A stretch of DNA of 64,000 nt from Ferruginibacter albus (GCF_020042285.1 NZ_CP083388.1:1514001-1578000); one strand, 5' to 3'; shown: positions 45,253-53,760, counted from the stretch's first letter. Translations and numbers: made by a program. The notes: generated by a model from the sequence alone, not told the origin.

Positions 45253-45459
45253 ATGTGTAAAAAGCTAAAAGAAGTTTTATTGTTTTTGAACGTGTTCTTA
45301 TTTTCTCAGCACATTTATTCTCAAAAAACATAAACTGCAGCCTCGGCAGAATCGGCAGATAGCAACTTACATTACGTAACCTGCTTTTATAACATTCCTC
45401 CTGATAAATACCCTATGGCATCGGCTATTGATATGGATACAGGTAAGCTTATCTTTTAA
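45253..45459 (+). pseudogene. small secreted gene interrupted by an in-frame stop
   Basis: Reading from ATG at 45253, the frame gives a signal peptide (26 codons, ending HIYSQKT) and then TAA at 45331-45333. The same frame continues without another stop for 41 codons to TAA at 45457-45459 (motif CFYNIPPDKYPMASAI). One nonsense change would explain it. Whether it is a real former gene or chance cannot be decided without homologues. It directly follows the histidine kinase gene. Confidence 0.5.
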
Positions 45460-45471
45460 GTGTAGAAGAAA

Positions 45472-46785
45472 TTATTCAGCAGCCCATTTGTCTCTTTCAT
45501 CAGGACTAAATTTCCAGGGGGCATAATTGTTCTCAATATTACTGAACATGCTGTTCCATTCCTGCGGAGCATTACTATCTTCCATAATCAATGCACGACG
45601 TAATTCTAAAATAATATCCAAAGGATTTATACTTACCGGACATTCCTGTACACAAGCATTGCAACTGGTACAAGCTCTTAATTCTTCAACAGTAATGTAA
45701 TCATTAAGTAATGTTTTTTTGTCGTCAATAAACTGCCCATTCTTATTGATGTTCTTGCCTATATCTTCAGCTCTGTCTCTTGTTGACATCATTATTTTTC
45801 GTGGACTCAAAACTTTGCCGGTAATATTCGCAGGACATGCTGCAGTACATCTTCCGCATTCAGTACAGCTGTATGCATCTAATAAATTTTTCCAGCTAAG
45901 ATCAAAAACATCTTTAGCACCGAATTTTTGCGGAGCAGTTTCGCCTGCAGGTGCTAATTCAGGTTGCATCATGTACTTCACTTCGTTTTGAACATTGGGC
46001 ATATTGTGCATTTGCCCGGGAGGTTGTAAACGGGAGTAGTAAGCGTTTGGAAACGCTAATAAAATATGCAGATGTTTGCTGTAGGGCAGATAATTTAAAA
46101 ATGCAAAGATGCCTGCAATGTGCAACCACCAACAAGTTCTTTCAATTACAATTAATGAATGTGATGAAAAAGAATTAAAAAATGGGGCTATTGATCCTGA
46201 AACAATAAAGTTGCCGGTATTAAAATAATGTTCGCTTCCCTTTAGCTGCAGTGCCCTGTCTGTACTGTTCATCGTTAAGAAAAGGCACATCAGGATAATT
46301 TCTGAAAGCAGGATATAATTGGCATCGCTGCGTGGCCATCCATCCAGGTCTTTACTGATAAAACGTTTTAATTTGATGATATTTCTCCTGATCAAAAAAA
46401 TGATACAAACGGTTAATACACCAACAGCTAAAATTTCAAAAAAATCGATAATAACTGCATAGAAGCTGCCAAGCGGATGAAAGAATAAGCGATGAGTTCC
46501 TGCTATCCCATCTAAAACAATTTCCAGCACCTCTATATTAATTATAATAAAACCTGCATAAATGATAAAATGCATGACAGCTACCAAAGGGTTGCGAAAC
46601 ATCTTCTTTTGACCGAAAGCCAGTAACAGCAAATTTTTCCAACGTTGGGGCTTATTATTGCTAATGTCTTCCTCTTTGCCTAATAAAATATTTCGGCGTA
46701 TTTGAACGATCTTTTTTGCAAACAGTACCACAGCTACACTCGCCAGTACAATAAAAAGTATTTGTTGTGCAATATGCATGAGCAA
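45472..46785 (-). CDS. membrane-bound 4Fe-4S ferredoxin-domain oxidoreductase subunit
   Basis: A 437-residue protein with an N-terminal membrane region of about five helices (1-240). A cytosolic domain follows with two 4Fe-4S motifs: CTECGRCTAACPANITGKVL and CTSCNACVQECPVSINPL. This is the HdrC/GlcF-like layout in which electrons pass from a b-type cytochrome-like membrane part to clusters. The CCG-domain protein at 39333 is the usual partner and is adjacent to it in other Bacteroidota, but here the two are separated. The start at 46785 or at Met3 (46779) is not resolved. Confidence 0.85.
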   Translation of the reverse strand: MLMHIAQQILFIVLASVAVVLFAKKIVQIRRNILLGKEEDISNNKPQRWKNLLLLAFGQKKMFRNPLVAVMHFIIYAGFIIINIEVLEIVLDGIAGTHRLFFHPLGSFYAVIIDFFEILAVGVLTVCIIFLIRRNIIKLKRFISKDLDGWPRSDANYILLSEIILMCLFLTMNSTDRALQLKGSEHYFNTGNFIVSGSIAPFFNSFSSHSLIVIERTCWWLHIAGIFAFLNYLPYSKHLHILLAFPNAYYSRLQPPGQMHNMPNVQNEVKYMMQPELAPAGETAPQKFGAKDVFDLSWKNLLDAYSCTECGRCTAACPANITGKVLSPRKIMMSTRDRAEDIGKNINKNGQFIDDKKTLLNDYITVEELRACTSCNACVQECPVSINPLDIILELRRALIMEDSNAPQEWNSMFSNIENNYAPWKFSPDERDKWAAE

Positions 46786-46874
46786 TCTTTGTATTAAAGT
46801 TAATTATTGAAAATGAATTATTCTTGTTTATTGTATAAATTCGTGCAATTAGCAATAAAGAGATACTGTTTATT

Positions 46875-47372
46875 ATGAGCGAAAAAAAATACATTTTATC
46901 AAAAGAGATAGCAGAGAAAAAAATTCGACGCATTGCGTTGGAAGTAACAGAGCGTAATTATACAGAGCAAGAGTTGATATTGATCGGTATAAAAGAAAAT
47001 GGAATCGTTATTGCAAACAAGATAGCCTCTTATTTAAAAGAAACTTTTAAAGGAAAAATTGAAGTGCTTGATCTGTCGCTTGATAAAAAAAATCCCACAA
47101 AGATCACATTAAGCAAACCAATTGATTTTAATAATAAAGCTGTTTTATTGGTAGATGATGTTGTGAATGGGGGGAAAACATTGTTGTATGCCTTAAAGCC
47201 TTTATTGGAATATCATCCTGAAAAAATTCAAACGATTGTGTTGGTAGCCCGTACACACAAGGCATTTCCTGTGGCGGTTGATTATGTAGGGCTTTCTTTT
47301 TCAACTACGTTGGATGAACATATTTTTGTTGAAGTAGAGAAAGGAGAGATTACCGGAGCTTATATTCAATAA
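46875..47372 (+). CDS. PyrR-like phosphoribosyltransferase family protein
   Basis: The 165-residue protein has the phosphoribosyltransferase motif VLLVDDVVNGGKTLLYAL (near 90-107) and the N-terminal region KEIAEKKIRRIALEVTERNYTEQELILIGIKENG seen in PyrR-like proteins. PyrR regulates pyrimidine operons or has uracil phosphoribosyltransferase activity; which applies here is not clear because no pyr operon or pyr leader is nearby. It ends at a terminator-like hairpin (47375-47404). Confidence 0.85.
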   Translation: MSEKKYILSKEIAEKKIRRIALEVTERNYTEQELILIGIKENGIVIANKIASYLKETFKGKIEVLDLSLDKKNPTKITLSKPIDFNNKAVLLVDDVVNGGKTLLYALKPLLEYHPEKIQTIVLVARTHKAFPVAVDYVGLSFSTTLDEHIFVEVEKGEITGAYIQ

Positions 47373-47374
47373 AA

Positions 47375-47404
47375 AAGCCCGGTTAATCAATCCGGACCTT
47401 TTTA
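47375..47404 (+). terminator. terminator of the PyrR-like gene
   Basis: AAGCCCGG and CCGGACCTT form an imperfect stem with a T run after it, 3 bases past the stop codon. Confidence 0.6.
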
Positions 47405-47421
47405 AACATAAACCTTCCAAC

Positions 47422-50073
47422 TTATTGTATAACTGTTATTTTTTGTATGCTGCTGCGTGTTTTAATATAATAGCTTCCCGTACCGATATGGCTGATATTG
47501 ATTTGTTGTAAACCTTGTTTCAATAAAAACGTTTTAACCAAAACTCCATTGATATTAATAAGCTGAGCTGCTGTATTATTTAAATTTATTCCGCTTACTT
47601 TAAGACTGATATATTCATTAACAGGATTGTTCAATAATTGTATCTCACTATTATTTTTTAGGTTTATAACAGCAACAGGGGAATAACTGTATTTGCCATC
47701 ATTATCTACCATTTTTAAACGATAATAATTATTGGTATAGTTAAGCGTGGTTGTATAAGAATAATTGCCGCCATTGCCTTTAGCAGTAACAGTTCCTGCA
47801 TAACTAAAGTGAGCGCCATCGCTACTTTGTTCTATAATAAATTGTTTGGTATTTATTTCTTCGGCAGTGCTCCAATAGAGGAATGCTGTTGTTTTGTCCT
47901 GGTCTTGCAATGCATTAAATGAAATTAATTTAACGGGGTTCGTGCCATCTGCATTTGCAATAAGGGTAGTTGCAGTATTCGTGATCACCGGCAAGTTGTA
48001 ATCGAAATAGATAGCAGCTTTATTTTCAATTGAACCACTTGAAACTGTTGATTTCGGCTTGATATTAAAGCTTACATATCCGTTGCTGCCAAGACTATTT
48101 ACGTTGCTATCAGGTAGCTGCACGTTTAAAAACTCAAAATAAACAATGTTGCTGTCCACTGTTACCTTGCAAGGAGAGGATGAAGCATCTACCTGTAAGC
48201 TTGTTGCATCTAGCAGGCTGCTTAATGTATCCGCAATAACAATATTGAAAGCAGTGTCATTCCCGGTGTTTTGGAAACGTACCAGGTAGTTGATCGCTTT
48301 TCCTGCCTGAACTTGCTGAGGAGTAAGTTTAGGCGTTGCAGTTTTATCATTAGGATCGTACGAGCCCCCTACCATTGTAATTGAAGTACTAGTTGCAATA
48401 GAAGTGTTGCCGGTTATTGTGATGGCTGATTTCAGCGTATCATTTATAGAAGCAGTATTTTTTATTCTTAAATAAACAACAAAAGATGCTGATTGTCCTG
48501 GTACAACTGAAGACTCATTCACAATAAGCTTATTTCCAATATTGATAACAGAATGATTAGAAGATGAATCGTATGTTAGCAATGTACTATCAAAAGTAAC
48601 AGTAGCAACTGTATTAATGGTAGTAGTGCCGGTATTTGAATAATTTATTTTATATAGTATAGGGAAACCAACTCTTGCTCTTCCTGCCGGGATGATCGTT
48701 GCAGTAACACTATCAACATTTTTTGTGGGTTGCAAAGCAATATTCAGATTAACAGATGTATCATAAGTGGTAAATGAAAATGTTTTAGAGGAAGGAATAG
48801 CCTTATAGTAGTTTGGGCTTTCTATTGATGCTGTATAGTTGCCGACATTAGCACCTAATTGGTAATAACCATTGTTATCTGTAAATGTATATTGATTATT
48901 AGATAAGCCGGATTTTACGTTAGATACGTACAATTCTCCGTCGTCTTTAATTCCATTGCTATTATTATCATAAAATATATTACCGGTAATTGTGGGAAAA
49001 GCAGTACAGTGATTGGAATTGGTTGCCGGATTGCATAAAGGAATTGAAAAAGGACCATTACCAAGAATTGCTCCTTGCCCGATAAAAGATAAGTTTTTAG
49101 GATAATTGGGAATACAATGTATTTTACCAAAATCAATGATAAGTTGACGCAGCGAATCGGGCAATTTTGGAAGGCAATAAATATTGTTGAACCCGCAATC
49201 CAATAAGGTGAGAGAAGTAGGCAAAACAGGCAAACCTGTTATTAAATTTTGATCACAATATAGATTAGTAAGAGAAGAAGGTAAGCTGGGTAAAGCCGTT
49301 AATTTGTTTTCAGAGCAAACCAAAAAATAGATAGAATTAGGTAAAGCAGGTAAGTTAGTCAAAGCATTATTAGCGCAGCTAAGCACATTAAGTGAAGCAG
49401 GTAAAGCCGGCAGATTAGTTAATTTATTGCTTCCGCAATATAACTCTTTGAGAGATGCCGGTAAAGCAGGCAAAGCCTTTAATATATTATTGTTACAAGA
49501 TAAAAAATTTAAACGATTGGGTAAGGTAGGCAGGCTATCTAGGCTAGGAAATAAAATACGTTTTGTGTTATTACAAATTAGAGTGCCTAATGTATTGGGT
49601 AATGGCGGTAAGCTTTTAAGTGGATTGTCTGAGCAATCCAAATTAGTTAATGTATTCGGTAATGTTGGAAGCCCTTCTAACCTATCTTCGAAACAATTTA
49701 AGTTGGTTAATGATTTTGGTAATGATGATAAAAATCTCAGGCCGTCATTTTTTGAACAGTCTAGAAATGTTATTGATTGAGGTAAAGGCGGTAATGTATC
49801 TATATAGTTTTTAGAACAATCTAAAGATTGAATAGACTTGAAATATTGAATACCGGTTATATCCGATATTCTTTGGTTAGAAATATTTAGCAAACCTTTC
49901 GCATTTACAATATCGGTGCAGGTTGTGTCTATTAAATCTCCATTAAAGCAGGATGGGAATGACATTTTTAAATACACTCTAAAAGAACTATCGGGAATGT
50001 AAGCATATTGCGCTTTTGCAGTAATTGCAAAAGATAGCAAAATGAATAGCGGCAGGAAGAATCTTTTTTTCAT
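47422..50073 (-). CDS. large secreted leucine-rich-repeat protein, T9SS cargo
   Basis: An 883-residue exported protein: signal peptide (1-21), about eleven LRRs (about 80-320) with the unit LPALPASLKELYCGSNKLTN and a Cys in nearly every repeat, then a SdrD-B-like segment (GNIFYDNNSNGIKDDGE), two DUF11-like domains (about 450-690), a fibronectin-like domain and a C-terminal type IX sorting domain ending LLKQGLQQINISHIGTGSYYIKT. It is expected to be on the surface or released. LRRs suggest binding to a protein or host/prey ligand. No adhesin partner is adjacent. A CTD relic and a 21-bp repeat array lie upstream. Confidence 0.9.
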   Translation of the reverse strand: MKKRFFLPLFILLSFAITAKAQYAYIPDSSFRVYLKMSFPSCFNGDLIDTTCTDIVNAKGLLNISNQRISDITGIQYFKSIQSLDCSKNYIDTLPPLPQSITFLDCSKNDGLRFLSSLPKSLTNLNCFEDRLEGLPTLPNTLTNLDCSDNPLKSLPPLPNTLGTLICNNTKRILFPSLDSLPTLPNRLNFLSCNNNILKALPALPASLKELYCGSNKLTNLPALPASLNVLSCANNALTNLPALPNSIYFLVCSENKLTALPSLPSSLTNLYCDQNLITGLPVLPTSLTLLDCGFNNIYCLPKLPDSLRQLIIDFGKIHCIPNYPKNLSFIGQGAILGNGPFSIPLCNPATNSNHCTAFPTITGNIFYDNNSNGIKDDGELYVSNVKSGLSNNQYTFTDNNGYYQLGANVGNYTASIESPNYYKAIPSSKTFSFTTYDTSVNLNIALQPTKNVDSVTATIIPAGRARVGFPILYKINYSNTGTTTINTVATVTFDSTLLTYDSSSNHSVINIGNKLIVNESSVVPGQSASFVVYLRIKNTASINDTLKSAITITGNTSIATSTSITMVGGSYDPNDKTATPKLTPQQVQAGKAINYLVRFQNTGNDTAFNIVIADTLSSLLDATSLQVDASSSPCKVTVDSNIVYFEFLNVQLPDSNVNSLGSNGYVSFNIKPKSTVSSGSIENKAAIYFDYNLPVITNTATTLIANADGTNPVKLISFNALQDQDKTTAFLYWSTAEEINTKQFIIEQSSDGAHFSYAGTVTAKGNGGNYSYTTTLNYTNNYYRLKMVDNDGKYSYSPVAVINLKNNSEIQLLNNPVNEYISLKVSGINLNNTAAQLININGVLVKTFLLKQGLQQINISHIGTGSYYIKTRSSIQKITVIQ

Positions 50074-50079
50074 AAAAAA

Positions 50080-50103
50080 AGTTTATACCTGTAAAGAGAC
50101 AAA
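50080..50103 (-). repeat. leader copy 1 (upstream of LRR gene)
   Basis: The 24 bases share 23 with 50788-50811. The shared block includes CTGTAAAGAGACAAA and is followed in both copies by a similar AT-rich stretch and TTGTCTA. It is the 5' leader of the LRR gene (start 50073), duplicated beside the T9SS relic. Confidence 0.65.
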
Positions 50104-50267
50104 AAATTTTAATCATGTTGTCTAAGTATTAAAAACTTTTTCCTATGTAATAAATTTGTTCTTTACAGCATTATTGATAAAAATCCTGAAACAAACAGGT
50201 TATTTACGCAGTTATTTGTTCCGGTTAATTATTAAGTCGCCTGTTAATTGTTTTTTGAAGCGCTTTA

Positions 50268-50561
50268 GCCTCTTCTTGTAAAAACACAAAACGATTTTTT
50301 ACCTCCGCAAACAGTCATTGCACTAATACAGTAGGTATTCGTACTGTTACAAGTAGATGTTGCGGTAGTACAAGCGCTCATTGTAACAATACAAATGGAA
50401 TTTGCGGAAAGCGCAACACCGGAGGTAAGCAATACAAAATTGCTGGGAACCAGGCGAAGGATAATTGTAGGAATACTAAATGAAATTGTAACCGTGCAGT
50501 GCCTGGTTGCGGTAGTACAACCAATATTGATACTTGTACAAATAGTGGTTGCGGCAGTACA
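50268..50561. repeat. fourteen tandem 21-bp units, core TTGYR-N4-TACA
   Basis: Reading the plus strand in 21-base steps from 50268 gives fourteen full units without any insertion or deletion. Position 9 is T in 13 of 14, 11 is G in 12, 12 is a pyrimidine in 13, 13 is a purine in all, 20 is C in 12 and 21 is A in 10. Pairs at 12-13 are almost always CG or TA. TGTA and TACA make an imperfect dyad. The two central units (50415-50456) are the most degenerate. No start codon leads the open frames through it, and both strands are open because the period is a multiple of three. It is not a CRISPR array: there are no separate spacers. Confidence 0.85.
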
Positions 50562-50636
50562 TTTTGGGAATGAAAAAGTATAAAGGAAATAAATTTCAAT
50601 ACGAACTTTTTTCTTTGAAAGCCAAATTTAAAAAGC

Positions 50637-50665
50637 AAAGCCCGGCTATTGAAATGCCGGGCTTT
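50637..50665 (-). terminator. terminator of the T9SS relic
   Basis: AAAGCCCGGC and GCCGGGCTTT form a 10-bp stem with a 9-base loop. On the minus strand it is followed by GCTTTTT. It lies 19 bases past the stop of the relic frame, so it is a surviving terminator of the lost gene. Confidence 0.75.
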
Positions 50666-50684
50666 ATAATAGTATAGTCTTGAT

Positions 50685-50789
50685 CTATTGTTGAATATTC
50701 ACCTTTAGCAATCCTAGTTGTGTTTTAATGTAATAATTGCCTGCGGCAAGATTACGAACATCTATATTTTGCAATCCTTGTTTTAAAAG
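50685..50789 (-). pseudogene. relic of a T9SS C-terminal sorting domain
   Basis: On the minus strand the frame ends at TAG (50685-50687) and reads LLKQGLQNIDVRNLAAGNYY, then IKTQLGLLKVNIQQ just before the stop. It aligns with the C-terminus of the LRR protein (LLKQGLQQINISHIGTGSYYIKT). Upstream it joins directly to a copy of the LRR leader at 50788-50811, so the body and start codon of a paralogue are deleted. Confidence 0.8.
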
Positions 50790-50811
50790 TTTATAGCTGT
50801 AAAGAGACAAA
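50788..50811 (-). repeat. leader copy 2 (fused to the T9SS relic)
   Basis: Twenty-three of 24 bases match 50080-50103. This leader lies directly against the sorting-domain relic with no start codon between them. Confidence 0.65.
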
Positions 50812-50859
50812 TTTTTTTGATGTTGTTGTCTATCACAAATAAATATTTCAGAAAGACAA

Positions 50860-51855
50860 CTAGAACGTTATCGCATTTACTTTAAAACTACCATTGCTAA
50901 ACTCTAAACTCGGAGCAGGAAATTTAAAGGCGCTCAGTACGGTAAATAAAAATTTGAGCCCTTTCTTCTTTGTCTTAAATCTGGAAAAATCTATATCAGG
51001 AGCCAGGTACCATTGGCGGTATCGTTTAATATCACGGCGGTCAAAAGTTACTTGGCCGTCTTTATTGGTGGCATAATTTTCAGTAGCTCCAAACATACCT
51101 TCAGCACCATAGCCGATAGCTACGGATAGCCACTCCGGCAAATTAGCTTTAGGAAAAAAAGCTTTTATACTGGCACTTGCCCAATAGGTTTGCGCATTGT
51201 AATCTTTCAGCCAGCGTTCCCATTCCGATTTTCCGTAAATGTCATTGGCTCTCTGCTCCAGGTCCATAGCCGGGGCATAGCTGTTTTTATGAAAAGAGAA
51301 TTTAAGCTTGATGCGCTGATCGTTCCATGCCAGTTCCTGGCTAATCAAAGCGGCGCTTCCCAAAACATTGGCGCTCATATCGCCCCAGCTAAACCCCCAT
51401 TCTGCAGAAAAGCCATCCAGTATTTCAATAACAGTTTGATACGCCATGCCGCTTAAGCCGCCGTACCATATCTGTTTCTTTCTGTCAATACCTGTCCAGC
51501 GCCAAAGTTCCATGCTGCCGCGGCTTTCATCGTAGGCGCTTAACATATGTCCCACTTTATCTACCTGCAGCCATTCATTATTATCATTAAAAAAATGAAA
51601 GCTGCTTCGGGGATAATTAGCGTACCATGCTGCATTTAAACCGATCATTGTGCCACCATAACCTATGATATTGGCGGCAGCTACTAAACGCACCCTCGAT
51701 TTTATTTGCTGCGGAGTTAATTTTTTTATTGGTTGCGTATTATATTTGATAACGCTATCTGTAAACTGGGTACTTTTTACTACAGCCGAATCCTGCGCTA
51801 CCGCTAAAAGAGAACTGCTGCTGATGATAGATAAGATGAATAGAGATTTGACCAT
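50860..51855 (-). CDS. DUF2279 family protein, exported
   Basis: The 331-residue protein has a signal peptide beginning MVKSLFILSIISSSSLLAVAQ. The DUF2279 block is visible as NNEWLQVDKVGHMLSAYDESRGSMELWRWTGIDRKKQ and FSAEWGFSWGDMSANVLGSA. The remaining part looks like a beta-barrel end (SVAIGYGAEGMFG). The function is unknown; family members are predicted outer-membrane or periplasmic proteins. The frame is open to 51906, but the -7 box at 51912-51919 puts transcription start at about that point, and the signal peptide begins at 51855, so that start is chosen. It is divergent from the phosphohexomutase gene. Confidence 0.85.
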   Translation of the reverse strand: MVKSLFILSIISSSSLLAVAQDSAVVKSTQFTDSVIKYNTQPIKKLTPQQIKSRVRLVAAANIIGYGGTMIGLNAAWYANYPRSSFHFFNDNNEWLQVDKVGHMLSAYDESRGSMELWRWTGIDRKKQIWYGGLSGMAYQTVIEILDGFSAEWGFSWGDMSANVLGSAALISQELAWNDQRIKLKFSFHKNSYAPAMDLEQRANDIYGKSEWERWLKDYNAQTYWASASIKAFFPKANLPEWLSVAIGYGAEGMFGATENYATNKDGQVTFDRRDIKRYRQWYLAPDIDFSRFKTKKKGLKFLFTVLSAFKFPAPSLEFSNGSFKVNAITF

Positions 51856-51911
51856 ACAAGTGAGTGACACAACGATGTCGCTATGGAAAACAGAAGCTCG
51901 TTTCATTAAAA

Positions 51912-51940
51912 CAAAAATAATAGGAATAGTTGTTAACCAA
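51912..51940 (-). promoter_or_regulatory. promoter of the DUF2279 gene
   Basis: On the minus strand, TTG (51940-51938), an 18-base spacer, and TATTTTTG (51919-51912). It overlaps the opposing promoter at 51930-51961. Confidence 0.55.
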
Positions 51941-51961
51941 TTACGAATAGCTTTATTTTTG
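51930..51961 (+). promoter_or_regulatory. promoter of the phosphohexomutase gene
   Basis: TTG at 51930-51932, 21 bases, TATTTTTG at 51954-51961. Together with the minus-strand box it forms a compact divergent promoter pair whose -33 regions overlap. Confidence 0.65.
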
Positions 51962-51982
51962 AAATAATAAAAATTAAAACCA

Positions 51983-53707
51983 ATGGACAGTAAAATTCAG
52001 GAAAAAGTAGACAGTTGGCTGAACGGTAATTATGAACAATCTGTAAAAGATGAGATCAAACGATTAGAAAAAGAAAATCCGGATGAACTGGCAGATGCCT
52101 TTTATAAAAATCTTGAATTTGGAACCGGTGGATTACGTGGTATAATGGGTGTTGGCACCAACCGTATGAATAAATACACGGTAGGTATGGCAACACAAGG
52201 TTATGCCAATTATTTAAAGCAGCAATTTGGAAATGATGTAAGTGTGGCGATAGCACACGATAGTAGGAATAACAGTCGAAGTTTTGCAGAGATTACTGCT
52301 AATGTTTTTGCAGCAAATGATATTAAAGTATACCTGTTTGAATCGTTGCGTCCTACACCGGAATTAAGCTTTGCTATTCGCAAGCTGGGATGTAAAGGTG
52401 GTGTGGTGTGTACCGCCAGTCATAACCCTAAAGAATACAATGGTTATAAGGCTTATTGGGATGATGGCGCCCAGATGGTTCCTCCACATGATAAAAATGT
52501 AATTATTGAGGTTGAAAAAATTGCTTCGGTGGATGATGTGAAATGGAGCGGCAAAGAAGGAAATATTACCATTATTGGTAAGGATATAGACACAGAATAT
52601 ATCGAAATGGTAAAAGGACTTTCGGTGTACCCGGAAGTTTGTGCCAAGCAGCACGACCTTAAGATCGTTTATACGCCGATACATGGTACAGGAATTATGC
52701 TGGTGCCGGATGTATTAAAAGCATATGGATTTACCAATGTTAATATAGTAGAAGAACAAAGCAAGCCGGATGGGAATTTTCCTACGGTAGTATATCCTAA
52801 CCCCGAAGAAAAGGAAACGATGAGCATCGGCTTAAAAAAAGCGCAGGAACTGGATGCAGATGTTTTATTGGGAACAGATCCTGATGCGGATCGTGTAGGC
52901 ATTGGTGTTAAGAATGATAAAGGCGAATGGATATTATTAAATGGAAATCAAACGGCAGTACTGGCGTTTAATTATGTAATTGAAGCCCGCAAGGCAAAAG
53001 GATTGGCGGAGAGTAATGATATGGTGATCAAAACTATTGTTACTACAGATATGATCGATGTATTTGCGAAAGCAAATGGTGTTTCTTGCTATAATGTACT
53101 TACCGGTTTTAAATGGATCGCAGAATTGATACGTGTAAAAGCGTGGAAAGAGACCTATATTATCGGTGGTGAAGAAAGCTTTGGTTTGATGATCGGGAAT
53201 AAAGTGCGTGATAAAGATGCGGTAAGCGCTGTTGCTATCATTTGCGAAATGGCTGCTTATGAAAAAGAAAAAGGAAGAACATTGTATGAAAAGCTGATAG
53301 ATCTATATGTTCAATATGGATTGTATAAAGAAGAGTTGGTAAGTATTACCAAAAAAGGAATGAATGGTGCTGCTGAAATTGCAGATATGATGAAAGGTTA
53401 CAGAGATAATCCACCGAAACAAATTGCCGGTGTAGATGTAGTTGAACTGTTGGACTATCAGTTGCAAAAGGCAACCGATCTTAAAACAGGTGAAAGCAAA
53501 AAAATTGAATTGCCTAAAAGCAATGTATTGCAATTTGTATTAGCGGATGGAGGTAAGGTTTCTGCCAGACCAAGTGGAACTGAACCTAAAATAAAATTCT
53601 ATTTTAGTGTAAACACCAAATTAGAAAATGCAACCGGCTTTGATGCTGCTGAAAAAATATTGAATGATAAAATTGCAGCGATCATAAAAGATATGCAATT
53701 GAAATAG
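51983..53707 (+). CDS. phosphohexomutase (phosphoglucomutase/phosphomannomutase family)
   Basis: A 574-residue enzyme with all four signature loops: TASHNPKEYNGYKAYW (phospho-Ser), GTDPDADRVGIGVK (metal), GGEESFGLM (sugar) and RPSGTEPKIKFYF (phosphate). It interconverts hexose 1- and 6-phosphates in the cytosol. The length is that of the bacterial PGM/PMM form common in Bacteroidota. It has its own promoter and a strong terminator (53713-53750). Confidence 0.93.
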   Translation: MDSKIQEKVDSWLNGNYEQSVKDEIKRLEKENPDELADAFYKNLEFGTGGLRGIMGVGTNRMNKYTVGMATQGYANYLKQQFGNDVSVAIAHDSRNNSRSFAEITANVFAANDIKVYLFESLRPTPELSFAIRKLGCKGGVVCTASHNPKEYNGYKAYWDDGAQMVPPHDKNVIIEVEKIASVDDVKWSGKEGNITIIGKDIDTEYIEMVKGLSVYPEVCAKQHDLKIVYTPIHGTGIMLVPDVLKAYGFTNVNIVEEQSKPDGNFPTVVYPNPEEKETMSIGLKKAQELDADVLLGTDPDADRVGIGVKNDKGEWILLNGNQTAVLAFNYVIEARKAKGLAESNDMVIKTIVTTDMIDVFAKANGVSCYNVLTGFKWIAELIRVKAWKETYIIGGEESFGLMIGNKVRDKDAVSAVAIICEMAAYEKEKGRTLYEKLIDLYVQYGLYKEELVSITKKGMNGAAEIADMMKGYRDNPPKQIAGVDVVELLDYQLQKATDLKTGESKKIELPKSNVLQFVLADGGKVSARPSGTEPKIKFYFSVNTKLENATGFDAAEKILNDKIAAIIKDMQLK

Positions 53708-53712
53708 CGATG

Positions 53713-53750
53713 TAAGCCACATAGATCAAAGTCGATGTGGCTTAATTTTT
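53713..53750 (+). terminator. terminator of the phosphohexomutase gene
   Basis: TAAGCCACAT and ATGTGGCTTA form a 10-bp stem with a 12-base loop, followed by ATTTTT. It begins 6 bases past the stop codon. Confidence 0.8.
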
Positions 53751-53760
53751 TATATCCCTT

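Noticed and set aside
50268..50561. CRISPR array
   Set aside because: Units are 21 bp with no distinct repeat and spacer halves, and no cas genes are present.
50378..50638. Minus-strand frame of 86 codons across the repeat array
   Set aside because: It arises because the 21-bp period is a multiple of three, so several frames stay open. It has no promoter or recognisable domain.
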